The position numbers and the translations under genes are program-made. This document shows positions 45,269-57,000 of a stretch of 64,000 nucleotides of DNA, piece after piece (position 1 is the stretch's first letter; each line of letters starts with the position of its first letter). Source of the DNA: Gnetum montanum (lineage: Eukaryota; Streptophyta; Gnetopsida; Gnetales; Gnetaceae); contig MNCI01017947.1 of the NCBI GenBank assembly GCA_015680685.1, forward strand, positions 67,901 through 131,900, written 5' to 3'. The notes beneath the pieces are model-generated. The model ran no database searches. It saw only the letters and a program-made list of their open reading frames with translations, and had not been told where the DNA came from.

Positions 45269-47590
45269 GCATAAAGGCGAGACAAGAGCTAATAAGTGGA
45301 TTGGTTAGTTCCACACATATTTTCAATGGTTTTCCACTCTTATTTCCAAGCCACCGGATATCTTTTAGTTTAGTGGCTATTGTGTAAACTAGTTTTTATT
45401 CACACACTTATTTCTGAACTTTATGGTGGGTCAGTATAGGGGTTGTGTTAATATTTTAAACTTTTGGCCCACAATTACACCGTTTATCATTATTAGTGAT
45501 GCATGGAGGTTTCATTCTCTTCACAGTGATAATTTTATCTTTAATGTCTTGTGTTGGAGTGGTGACGGTCATTGGCTTCTATGTTTGGTTAGGAGACATC
45601 GTTCTAGCAAGGAAGGATGTTGCACCAGATTGGCCATGTGCTAATTTTGATGAGCTAGTAGGTCTACAAGTTTTGTGCTCACGCGTGGGAATTGTCCTAA
45701 AGAAAGGAAGTTTTTGAGGTTATGATTCAGATCTACTAGCATTATCATTTCCATGTATGTTCACAACACAAGTGGCATTCTTTTGTTGATGTTATGGTGC
45801 CAAATCCTCCTATGTTATTGGTAGTGACATGTGATGGAGGAAAGTGCAAGAATATTGAGGATATGATGAAGGATGAGAGGCATGAGGTGGTGATCTCACA
45901 GAAGGTGTTCTAGGTTGATGATATTTGGGAGAGTGGTAGAAGTGATTTGAGGTAGAGGAAGTGGACCCAGTTGGAGAAACAAGTTGTTAAACATAATATC
46001 CATTTGAGTCTAGTTGGCAATAAGGATGGTGTTGGTTTGATGATGGCCTCCCCCACGACTATGAATTTTTCCACTGTGGTTGATAGTAGTGTTGAGGTTG
46101 GTAAGAAGTCTTACTAGGATAGTATGGTTGGTTGTAGGATTGTCTATAATTATCTTGTGAGTAAGATAATTTCCTAGGCATTTGCTTTTCTATGAACTTG
46201 GGATTCAAAGTAAAATCCCATACTAATGTAGATGTAACATAACTGGGTAATAGCCACTTGGATGGTTATATTGGCAGATGTCACATCCATCTTCCTGTTT
46301 TGTGGTTGAGTTTATAGTCTCTTCTTCTACAACCATTTTTCCTTTTTGGTGATACGTGTTCTTACCTATTTCTTGGTTTTTTAACCTCTTTTCATTTTAA
46401 TCACTTGCTTCTTTTTATGTTACTCTCTCCTCTCTAGTTTTCATGTAAGTTTTAACTTTATCGTTCTTCAACTCCCACATCTTATCTATCCTTGTTTCAA
46501 GCTCATTAATAGACTTTTTTATTAGCAATGTTTGTTGTGAAATCACCTCATCAAGAGCTACCTCTTTTTCTTCATCATAGATATGGACCCTTTTCTTTTG
46601 AAGAGTTGGACCCCAATTATATTCCTCAACATTCTCTCATTTACATAGCTCTCCTTCTTCTTTTACCACCTGCTCAATTAGCCTTTGTATCTAATGGGCT
46701 TTCAATTTGGATAACCAACCTTGGGCATAAACCACAAGGGTTGCCCTCATTTGATTATGAAGCCCATATATAATTTGAAAAAACTGCTCTTTTTGAGAGA
46801 AATCATGATTGGGACATCTATGTAGTAGCAAATAGTATCTATCCAAGGCCCCATCCAAGGATTCATGTTTGTCTTGCTTCCATCCTTGGATTTGTTTACT
46901 TAGGTTGGATACTCTCGCATAGGTTTGGTATTTTTCATTGAAAAGTTCCAACATTGTGGACCATCGATGGATTGAATTTGGTTCCAACAATATATGCCAA
47001 CTTTCAACTTCATCTACTAGTGTCCTAGGAAAAAGCTTAAGCTTTTGCCACTTGCGTTCAATGTTTTGCAAGGTGCAAGCATCATGGAAGGCTTGTAAAT
47101 GATGTTGTGGATCAGAATTATATCCTTACCTAAATTTAGGAATGTTTTCCATATCAAGCTATTTGATGTAACTATCCCTTTGATGCCTTTGGTTTATTTG
47201 AACTATCTTCTTAATCTGTGTCAGGACCCTAGTAGCCAACAAGGGTTCATCAGTATCAAACATGTCATGGTGACAATCTCTATTTCTATTTGTTTGGTAG
47301 TGATGATCTTGTCCATGCTCACTTTGATGTCTTTAATTTTTCCCTTCGGTTCAATTTCTATTTTCAGCCAAAACCCATAGTGAAGCTCTATCTCTATACC
47401 TGCATTCATCTTTGTCAAAACTAGACATTGAAGATGAAGAGAAAGATGAGGAACAGGGAGAATCAACATGGCTCCTATATCTCCCCCCATGGTCCCTGGA
47501 TCTATCATTTCTAGGTTTAGAGAAGGTCTTAGGCCTTGAGGCCCTCATTGTTCTAAGACTTACTTCATCTCCTCTAGGATTGTTTGCACC
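45269..47590 (-). pseudogene. gag and protease-region remnant of element C
   Basis: Best preserved is the Retrotrans_gag core at 47071-46691 (MQNIERKWQKLKLFPRTLVD...STMLELFNEKYQTYARVSNL...DRYYLLLHRCPNHDFSQKEQ). Upstream lies a Ser/Arg/His-rich linker (47548-47351, DRSRDHGGRYRSHVDSPCSS) like that in element E. Downstream, 45490-45290 aligns with the C-terminal extension after protease in element B. The gag N-terminus is missing. Confidence 0.85.
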
Positions 47591-47610
47591 AGTTGAACAT
47601 AGTCTACTAG

Positions 47611-47894
47611 GTGACTATAAATTAGGTGTAATTTGTAGTAAATTTGATGTCAAATTTTTAGAAGTACATGACTACAACTTGCCTAATTCTTATAATTATT
47701 ATTATTATGAAGCTAAGGCAAGTATTTTAATCAATTTCCAAGTTTGCAACATCACAAATTATCCATTAAAAAAATAAAAGTAAAATCTAGTACTAAATGT
47801 TTACATATTGTTACATTCTCTATATCTTACATAATGCATAATGATAAATTTAATTTCTACAAGTCATGGTAAATATAAAGAATCTATTAATAAT
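47611..47894. other. Junction between element C and the LINE remnant
   Basis: AT-rich sequence without a recognised domain. The truncated 5' side of element C ends somewhere here. Confidence 0.4.
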
Positions 47895-48812
47895 AGAAAG
47901 GGTGCCTCATCAATTTCAACTACCATTAAGGTCAAGCAAACTGTCAAGAGAAATTTACCATTATTACAAATGAATTAAGAAAAGAAATACAAGATGAAAT
48001 CCCTTAGTGTATGCTATTTATAGATGATAATTTGTTGGTGGATACAACTCTAGAAAATATTGCTTCTAAAATGGATAAGTAGAGACATGCTCTAGAATCA
48101 AAAGGCTTAAAAATTAGTAGAAGTATGATAGAATATATGGAATACAATTTTAATAATAGCATAAACACTAGTAAAATAGCAGTGATAATTCAAGGAAAAA
48201 AAGGCCCTCATTGCAAATAGTTCTGCTACCTAGGATCAATCCTCTAATTAGATGGTGAAATTGATAAAGATATAAGAAATAAAATTGATGAAGAATAGTC
48301 AAAATGGAGACAAGCTAGTGGTGTTCTATTTAATAAAAGAATACTAATAAAATTGAAGGAAAAATTTTACAGACAATTAAGCTTGTTATCTTATATGGTG
48401 TTGAATGTTGAGTAGTACAAAAGAGGCATGGACAACAAATTAGTGTATCAAAAATGTAAATGTTTCAATGGATGTTGAATGTTACTAGAAAACATAAACT
48501 AGATAATACAAACATCAAAGGAAGATTTGAAGTGGCTTGTATTTTAGATAAGCTTTAAGAATGGTGGCTTACGTGGTTTGGACATGTGTAAAGTAGATTA
48601 GACAATGAGCCTATAAACAAAGGTTGCTACATCACTGTTCTAGAAATGCTATCAAAAGGAAGACTAAAGAAGACATGGGAAAAAATGATCAAAGATAATT
48701 TGAAGAAACTATAAATAAACAAAGATCTAGCTCTTCAGAGAAGTGAATGGTGAAAAAGAACTCATGTAATTGACCCCATTTTATTGTGACAAGGCTAGAA
48801 TGATGATGATGA
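47895..48812 (+). pseudogene. RTE-type LINE reverse transcriptase remnant (3' part)
   Basis: A 5'-truncated non-LTR retrotransposon. Read with stops: TNELRKEIQDEIP*CMLFID and DNLLVDTTLENI (the RT catalytic F-x-D-D block), ALESKGLKISRS, FCYLGSIL*LDGEIDKDI, WRQASGVLFNKR, KLKGKFYRQLSLL, TRKHKLDNTNIKGRF, WFGHVQSRLDNEPI, KGRLKKTW and HVIDPILL. These are the standard C-terminal landmarks of plant RTE elements. It ends with the short (ATG)n tract typical of the clade. Confidence 0.88.
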
Positions 48813-48933
48813 AACTCTTAAGAGAAACATAAAAGCTTTATTTTGATTAAATTATGAAAGGTAATGAGCATTCATCACTGTAATGGAAGATGACTTTGCT
48901 AAAGATGTTTAATTCTGTGTACATCTTACTATT

Positions 48934-49843
48934 TGATGGGTAGTGGTGTAATCCAACACCCAACCATACAAGTCACAAGTATTCACATGTGACCAGATTG
49001 TAATCCGTGGACGAGGTAATGTGAATATGCTAGTAATTGGTTTAAGTTTGAGATTGTTATTTTCCCATGTGAGCTAATGAAATCTATGGGTATTGTTCAA
49101 CTCATAGTGAGGTATATGATATGTTGATGTTGATAAGTCATTTCTTCTAGTGAAAATAGTACAGTGAAATGAGTTTGTAATTGTAAGAAAATAGTAAATA
49201 ATTCTATTCTATCCTATGGCTATGGATATCTGGTCCTGACTTTCTGTACATGCCTTGGACTCATGTAGTTATCACTAGGATTACCAAGTGTACCACTGCT
49301 AGGCATACCAAGCAATAACACTATTAGGTTACCAGAAAACTACACTTAGCACTTGAAACCATTCGTATCCATACCCCTTAACAACAATGAAAGTAAAGTG
49401 CATGGAATAGTAAACATTAACTAGGAAAGCAGTAATTGGTAGTCTAAGTGAAAACAATAAAAATTATTCTATGAAAATAGAAAGAAAACTAAGTGAATGC
49501 TACAATGATGATAAGCAATCTTGAAATTTATTACCGATCATGAAATGTGTCCAAGTATATTTCACTTGAATAAAGACTCTGTACAATCACTCAACACCAC
49601 ACTGCGAGCATACATTGCTAACTACTAAAGACTAAATTCACGTAAACAAACTAAAAGAGTTTCGCTACTATGAATGAAATCTATTGTAGATCCATGCACC
49701 TAAGCATTGCATTTATAGGCTTGCATGCATCCTATGATATAGCATATATGATGATGTAGCTAGTGCTACGATATCGAACTTATGGTATAGGAGCTACAAT
49801 ATCATATATATGATATTGTAGTCTACTAAATTTAACATTATCA
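48934..49843 (-). repeat. 3' LTR of element B
   Basis: 910 bp, in plus orientation TGATGGGTAGTGG to AACATTATCA. It aligns closely with 59564-60465 (shared CCAACACCCAACCATACAAG, TATGCTAGTAATTGGTTTAA). It carries a sense TATA box GCCTATAAATGC. Confidence 0.93.
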
Positions 49844-49858
49844 TACCCCCATGACTAA
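49844..49858 (-). other. 3' polypurine tract of element B
   Basis: In element orientation TTAGTCATGGGGGTA directly precedes the LTR start TGATAATG. Confidence 0.85.
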
Positions 49859-50040
49859 CTAGAAACTCATCCTTGAGTTTCCAAAATGAGGATAGAGTTC
49901 CTTATAAAATTGAGAGGTAGATTTACATGACACTATTTGCATGACACTTCATGCCACAGTGGTGTTTTAGAAAAAAGACACAAGACATGACAAAACAAAC
50001 TTTGATAAAAAAAACAAAACTTGATGAAGCTCAATGTAGC

Positions 50041-53000
50041 CTATGTAGTTCCTAGTGGTGGTGGCTCCTCCATTGGTTTCTTTTCTTTGTCATTAGGCTT
50101 TTGAAATTTGTATTGGTTGAGTAGCGCTTGAAGCTTCTCTTCTTCCATTCTAGGGTTGTGTACCATCCATGCTTGTTGTGTGATGAAGCTAGTACATTCC
50201 ATTAACATGGTAGCTACAGAAACATCTAATTGGCCTTGACATACCATGCTACAAACTATCTCCTCTCCTCTTCAAATGCTCTAGTCTTTGCTTGTAATTC
50301 ATGATAATCTAACAATCTTCTGGCTAGGTTCATTGTAACATCTTTTTGCTATTACTAGCAAACTTTAACTACTTTTAGTTTAAAGTTTAGCACCTAAAGT
50401 CCTTGTAAAGAATCTTTTCAGTCTACAAACTCTTTCTCATACAAGATGTATGTGATTGCTACTTGCTATTCAAGCTCATTTTGAGGCCTATCTACTGTCA
50501 ACGTGGCTAGGTCAACATAGTGAATGTTAGCTAACCCCATGTATTCTTTCAAATCCTCTATCTATAGATCTTTAATTTTTAATTTTTCTTAGTGGATGTG
50601 AGCATAATTGTCCAAGATGGACTACTAATTTGGATTTTGTGCTAATATGGAGTTGATTTGGGCTTTAGTCATTTGGGTCTATTTTTTATTAATTTTCTTA
50701 TACATCCCCACCTAGTCACAAAAGTGTTTCTTGAGCCTTTCATGCTTCTTAGCTTTATTTTTCCATGCACCAATGGCTGAATTCTATTTAATTTCATGTA
50801 CCTCCTTCATTGAGCGGGTCATATTTTCTCTTGCCAAGTGACTCATGTCTTGGTTAACCCTCTCAGTTATTCTCTCAACTGGTGGATGCTTTCCTCTAGG
50901 ATGTTTTTCTGCTTCTCAATGTTGGTCAACCTAATTTTATCTGTAGTGAGTTTTTTTGTTTTCTTCTTGTGCTGGGGTGATTGCCTTAGTATGTGTATAT
51001 GCTTATGCTTCTGTTACCAAGGCATTCCACACTACTTTCTCCTTCTCATTTTCCATTTGCTTGTTCTGCTCTGTTAGGTCATTCATTTGTTTTGTTCTAA
51101 ATTTTTCTAGTTAGTTAGGCATAACATATTATGTAGGATCTTTGCACTCAGTCCTCAGGGTTACAACCTCTTCCTATACTCTAAGGATTTCATCTTTTGC
51201 ACGCTCTTCCCTAGTCTCTACCATGACTATCTTACCCTTGGTTGTGATCAGTTCTAACTACATTGCAATGACATCACTTAGGATGTTAAAAAGAGTTGTC
51301 ATTACTTGTCTAGTTTGCAGTAGTCGATCTAGCACATCTTCATGATTGGTATGAGTCATTGAGGTTCTAGCTAACATTTGAGCATCCATGGCTTTAGTTA
51401 GATCTTCTGGTGGCATAACAAGTACATTGAATAATTCCTTAATATGATCCATGATCACTTTTGTGGCTCCCACTACATCCTGGTGCTACATAACCATAAC
51501 TGTGGCTCCTTCTTCTATTTCAAGCACCACTTGGAATGATGTAATGTTCCCAAAAATTTATTGTAATCATTGGACCTCTCCTCCTAACTACAAAGATATC
51601 TATCCATTGACAGGATTTGTGGAAACTATGGGCTATATGGCACTATAAATAACTCCATTGAGGTTGGCCTTCTCATGCATTCCCCAACTGATAGTCTCTG
51701 TGATTTTTTGTAGATGACTCATGGATGGCCTGTAGTCCTATGGCATTAGTGGTGGAACTTTTTCTTTCTATTGTTCTTATTGTTACTGTTATTACTACTC
51801 TTATTGTTGTTGATCACTAGGTCCCACTTGCTCTTATTGTTTAGTGGTTTGCCTGGTTTCCCTAGCTTTTATTTATTCCTCCACTTGATCTTTCTTTGGT
51901 GGTGTTGGCTTGAGCATTTTAGCATATGAAGAATTTTGAGCCTTTCTAAGGATGTCATTGGTATACCCTAGGATTCCAACATGTTTGTAGAGCTTCCTGA
52001 TTAGGCAAGGGAATGGAAGTGTGAGCTTTCCTAGCTTCTTTTGCTCAAATCATGTTTAGATCTCCATGAAATAGAGTTGTGCAAGATTTTCATTTTACTT
52101 TCCAATCAGAATTACACTTCTACTGGCTGCATAGGTAGATAATTTTTCTAATCTCTTTATGAAAAAGAAATTATAGTGCCAATTTTAAAATAAATTCTTT
52201 TCTCCAGAGTAAGCTCATTATACTCCTTGATGAATCATGGTTTGTCAAGTGTTGATATTGGACCCTTGATAACCAGGTGCTAATATTGGACCCTTGTTAA
52301 CTAGGTGATGATATTGAACCCCTGTTATCAGACCCTTGATATTTGATGAGTCCTGATATTGGACCCTTGATATCATGTATGTGATATCGTGGCCTGGCTA
52401 GCAATATCAGATACATGATATCGTGGTTCCTGTGTGAGCCTATAAATACACAATTAGGCATATGAGAAAGTGAGAGGAAGTTAATGTTAGAGTAGGATCT
52501 TTTTGTCAGTTTTTCCTCTCAACCCTTTCTCCTAGTGCATGCCCGCAATGTGATGATTGTACATGTACGGCACCTTTATTTGAGTGTGACGTACTTGGAC
52601 ATGCACATGACCAAAAATAAAGATTGAGATTACTTCATCATTGCAGCATTCACTTAGTTTTAGTTGTTTAATTGTTATTGTTATTTATTGCTTTCATAAT
52701 TATATCTCTCACCCTCATTTTCTATCCTTGTTATTAATCGCGGAATAAGTATGACTTAATCACGAGCATTTAAGTGTGACTACCTAGTAACCCATTAGCG
52801 TACCTAGGACATGCACTCGATAATCCCAATGGTAGTGGTACATGAGGTCCAAGATGTGTACGGATGATTAAAGAATGAATACTCATCACACTTAGGCTAG
52901 CTTAGGTTCTCTCCTCCCATTTCCTCGTAGTTAGATTCTCTCTTCTCCCTTTCCCTCTTAGCTTAAAACAAAGTTATTTTCCATTGTCCCTAGGAGTAAC

Positions 53001-53797
53001 ATAGTGATAGGAAACACATCATACACCTCACTCTAGACTAAACCATGCGTGACAAAGCAAATACTAGTCTAGGTGGGAAGATAGCGAACTACGATCAACG
53101 AGTAACTATCTAGATATCACAACTAGTCCGTCTACGAAGTTCGATCGAATCATGCGTGAACACTCGTATTCGAATGGTTGAGTGTAGGGGTACCTCACCA
53201 CTCATCACTCCTTATCTTATTTTCCATATGCTCATTTTAATCATAGTTTTCTAGTTTCTATGTCTAATCTTGTGGATACATGTGCTAATCATGCCCCTTC
53301 ATTGGACACATTCAAGCTTTCTACTATTACCTTAACTAAATATGAAATGAAGGTTTCCTCAATGTTGATTGTAGCATCCTCTTCTTTATTATGCCAGAAT
53401 TGGTAGGTCTTCCCTAGATACCATTCACCACTATTTGAAAGGATGGGCCATAGCAGTGACACTTGGAGTGGCATCCTTATTGCCTCTAGAACAAATTCTA
53501 CGAATGAACCAAAGTTCATTTCCATGATTACTATGGTCAGGAGCATCTTTTCTTGGATGATTTAGAGGCATTTTTGTGATAGCATGAGACATTATCCTTG
53601 TACTTGTGGTTCTTCCGCCTCCCCTAATCCAAATTTCTAGTAGTAGGAGTTTCTTGATGGATACTAAAGGATTGAGCCTCTTGCTACATGTGTTCTACTT
53701 GTGGTTCTTATGCTCCTGTTTGGCCTCTCCCTTGACCTCTTGGTCATTTGCTTGCTAGTTGTAAAGGTCCTCTTACTGCTCCTCTCTTTGCAACCAT
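50041..53797 (-). pseudogene. Third ORF (ORF3) of element B, interrupted by solo LTR F
   Basis: Starts MVAKRGAVRGPLQLASK at 53797 and ends PLGTT* at 50041. It is split by solo LTR F (52228-53207) and by many stops. The block MNFGSFVEFVLEA...EWYLGKTYQFW...ISYLVKVIVESL (53546-53289) matches the N-terminal block of ORF3 in element A, and VHNPRMEEEKLQALLNQY (about 50170-50110) matches its C-terminal block. Conservation of both ends in two independent insertions shows that this was a real family gene of roughly 900 codons. No known domain was recognised. Confidence 0.75.
52228..53207 (+). mobile_element. Solo LTR F, nested in element B
   Basis: 980 bp, from TGATGAATCATGG to CACCACTCATCA, flanked by the perfect target duplication CTCCT (52223-52227, 53208-53212). 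It is in plus orientation, opposite to its host element. TATA box CCTATAAATACAC near 52440. The U3 part has about five copies of a GATATTGGACCCTTGAT-like unit (52253-52370). Confidence 0.95.
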
Positions 53798-55958
53798 CTG
53801 CAATCTTCAAGGAATTAGGAATTATTAGAATGTGTTCTTTGATTTTTATAACTTCATTCCTTTCTCATACCTTTATTTAGATCAAATTCCTAGTTTATTA
53901 TGATTGCAAACTTGCAAAAATTTTCAAAAAGAAATCCCCTAAGTGTTGATTTCCTTATAACCCTCAACAGTTGTCCATTTTGTTCTTGTTTATGGCTCGT
54001 AATAATTGGTATCGTTTATTAAGAGGATTATTTAAGTGTTTCTTGAATTAATGTGATTGATTTGCATTAAAAATTTCAATTTTCCTTTCACACTTACCCT
54101 TATAATACCTTCTAGATGTTAGCAAATTCTAACTCTGATTTTTGTTATATCCCCCTAGGCACACCCCCACAATTAAGTTTAGAGCTCTGTAATTAAACAG
54201 GTTTAGGAATCAGAAAAATTAGAGCTATGATTGTGGAGTTATGAGGGTTGGAATTTGGGAGGTCATAGCTCATATTGTAGAAGAAAAATGGTAAAATCTT
54301 CCTTGGCTCAAATGTGAAAAATGATGTAAATTTAGCTAAGTGTCCACATATATATAGATTTTATGGGTTTCAATAGATCTGATATCAGAGGAAAAAAATC
54401 ACATTTTTTTTAATGATTTTCAATAATATTTTAAGATAAAAAATGGATCATTTGGGATGTTTGGAGGGTATCAAGCATGTTCAAAGGGTCTCGAGCTATG
54501 GATGATGCATATTTTTCAAGGATTTGGCATAGAAAGTTCATAGAGAAGGAATCTCAAGCTATGAAAGTTCATGAAGTGTTGATAAGATGGATGAGATGGG
54601 TAATGTGTTCATGTTGTTGGAACGGATAGTTTGAATGATAAGGAAAGATTTTATTGACAATTATTATTGTTGGAAGGCTTAAGATGATGTGGAATCACTT
54701 AGTAGTTATAAGATACAACAGTTATACAAGTGGCTCCTTCCCAAAGTAAGCTCCAACCCTTAATGCCCTTATATAACCACACTTAAAGTGTCCTTAAGCA
54801 CTCAAGGAGTTGAATGTAATACATACCTATTTAGCAAAGCACACATGTTAGTATCACCAAGTTAGGAAAATTATGCTATGTTACACAAAACCACAAGTTA
54901 TGATTATTCATATAGTAAGATGAAATGAACTTAGAAGGGATTGCAAAAATCAGGACGCGAGGCATCTTACGATAGGAATAATGAATTCTTATGTTTTATT
55001 AGTGGTTAAAGTACTCACTACCCTTTCTATCTAAGATTCAAACCAAGTCCAGACCACATTTCAATAACATCACATTATTTAATCTCTTGAAATTACTATT
55101 GTAAGGCTACCACTATTGCAAGGAGTATTTTCACTTGATGTATTGTCCAAGGGAGGAGTTTATTCATTCCATGTTTTATTCTTTTGAAATTCCTAAGAAG
55201 CTATCTACCTTGATGCATGGATAACATTTCTTTCTAGTATCACCCCTAGAAATTTATTCTATGTATGAGTTTTATTTTTAGCTGTGTTAATCTTACTAGC
55301 GGATTGCCTTCAAGCATGGGTAACATATCTTTCTAGTGACATGGTAAGTTAGCACTTATTTTACTCTTACTTCCATTTTTCATTAGATCTACAAGGATAT
55401 AATACATCTTAAGCAACAAGAAAACTAATAGAGGTAATCGAAGAAAGTGCCCAAATCCCCTTAATGTCACACCCTTTACATTTCCACTTGGTTCTTCACT
55501 TTTTGATCTAGGCATAATGATCAAGAATTTATTCTTCATTGTATGATGAGGAGAATATCATTATGATCATAGTAAGAAACTCTTATTAATGGAATGGATG
55601 GATGAATGTTGTGGTCTCATTATTTAAATAATTAGTCCCTTATGGCTTGATAACATAGAGAAATCTTCACCTTATTGGACTACATCTTGCCTTATTTTAA
55701 ATATGTTTTATTAGAAATCAAAATTAAGATATTAAGAATTGGGAAAAGATGTAAAGAATGAAAAATGTTAGAGTATGAAAAATCATGAAAGAATTGAAAA
55801 ATGTAAAAGAATTTAAAGATTGTTAAGAAATTGGAAAGTATAAAAGAATGGAAAGGGTACTAATAAATGTAAAAAGGTATATAACAAGAAATTAGAAATG
55901 AAAAATATTATAAGAAAAAAATTGAAAAATACTTATTAATTCTTGAATCAAGATAAGA
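53798..55958 (-). other. Spacer of element B
   Basis: Non-coding sequence between the protease block and ORF3, corresponding to 43600-45250 in C and 25221-27136 in A. It contains A-rich repeats (GAATTGAAAAATGTAAAAG type) near 55740-55930. Confidence 0.65.
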
Positions 55959-55976
55959 CATCTCCCCCACGACTAA
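55959..55976 (-). other. Internal PPT-like motif, element B
   Basis: In element orientation TTAGTCGTGGGGGAGATG, one base different from the same site in element C and close to the element's own 3' PPT. Confidence 0.75.
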
Positions 55977-55992
55977 ACTCATGAGCAAGTGT

Positions 55993-57000
55993 TCAAAAAA
56001 TGCATTCTAGTTCCCTTGGATCATACACTTGAGGTTTCTTACTTACCATCCTTAGTGATTTATTTTTTCTATTATCATCCCATATAATTATGATGGTAAT
56101 TGAATTTTTATCATCTAAGTCCTTAGTTCCTCTTTCTATTGGTGTATGATTGTGGTTTAGTAGTTTTATTTTTGGGTCCTTAGTTAGATTCATCTTTTTA
56201 GAATGGGAATTAATAAGTAAATCAAATTGTTCCATGCATATTTTGGACAATTTAACATTCTCAATTGTTAGCCACTAGGTGTCTTTTGGTTTAATGGCTC
56301 CTACTCTTACTTGTGTGCACACTTGTTTTTCTCATTTACTATGGACTAGTGTAATGACTGTGTTGACATTCTAAATGGTTGATCCACAACTGCACCCTTC
56401 TTTATTAGTAGTAATGCATGGAATCCACTACATGTGTGTGGCTCTATGCTTGTCTTCCTTAGAGATTTCAACAGATATATCTCTCATACTTAACTTACCA
56501 TTAATTGTGCTAAGCCATGCTCTCCCAATGATAATTATACATTCCTTATCTTCCTTTTTCACATTGATTACCAGAAAATCTGCTAGAGAAGACCACCCAT
56601 TGATAGTGGTCATCACATCCTCTATCTGTCGCAAAGGAATAGTGATAGACTAATCTACAAACTCTAAGCTTATATTGAACTCCTTTAAGGGTGGTAGGTT
56701 CCATGCTTGATATGTTTCATAAGAGATCAAATTTACCCTGGAACCTGAGTCTAATAGAGCTTTACATGGAAATTTCCTAGCTACTTGTAGATAAATCAAA
56801 GGAACTCATGGATTAATTCTTTTCTTAGGGAGTGGTCCTACCTTTATCCAGTTTGTGACTATTTTTATAAGTATGATAGTTTGCATGTTTGTGTTGGATG
56901 ACAATGGAAGCTTGTTCTCAGAAAGAAAGTTTGATGTAGAAGAAGTTGGTCTTGATGGAGTCCTAATTCTACCAGCCTTTGCAGAATTGGTCCTAAAGAA
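55993..57000 (-). pseudogene. Protease and C-terminal extension of element B
   Basis: Retropepsin block FPCKALLDSGSRVNLISYET near 56770, then LADFLVINVKKEDKECIIII and GRAWLSTINGKLSMRD (56634-56428). The frame then runs through a non-RT extension (SKICMEQFDLLINSHSKKMN...VYDPRELECIF, 56250-55993) and stops just before the internal PPT-like motif. In element A this place after protease is taken by RT. Confidence 0.82.

Larger units (their letters stand above)
42125..47610 (-). mobile_element. Gypsy element C, 5'-truncated and lacking RT/RNase H/integrase
   Basis: Minus strand. 3' LTR 42125-43096, PPT 43097-43106, ORF3 remnant, spacer, internal PPT-like motif 45251-45268, protease-region remnant and gag to about 47590. 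No 5' LTR or PBS follows; the right end is about 47610 (uncertain). The part between gag and spacer has no RT, RNase H or integrase sequence, as in element B. Confidence 0.85.

Noticed and set aside
47412-47777. 121-codon plus-strand frame in element C
   Set aside because: Antisense shadow of the Ser/Arg-rich gag linker read on the minus strand, extending into AT-rich DNA.
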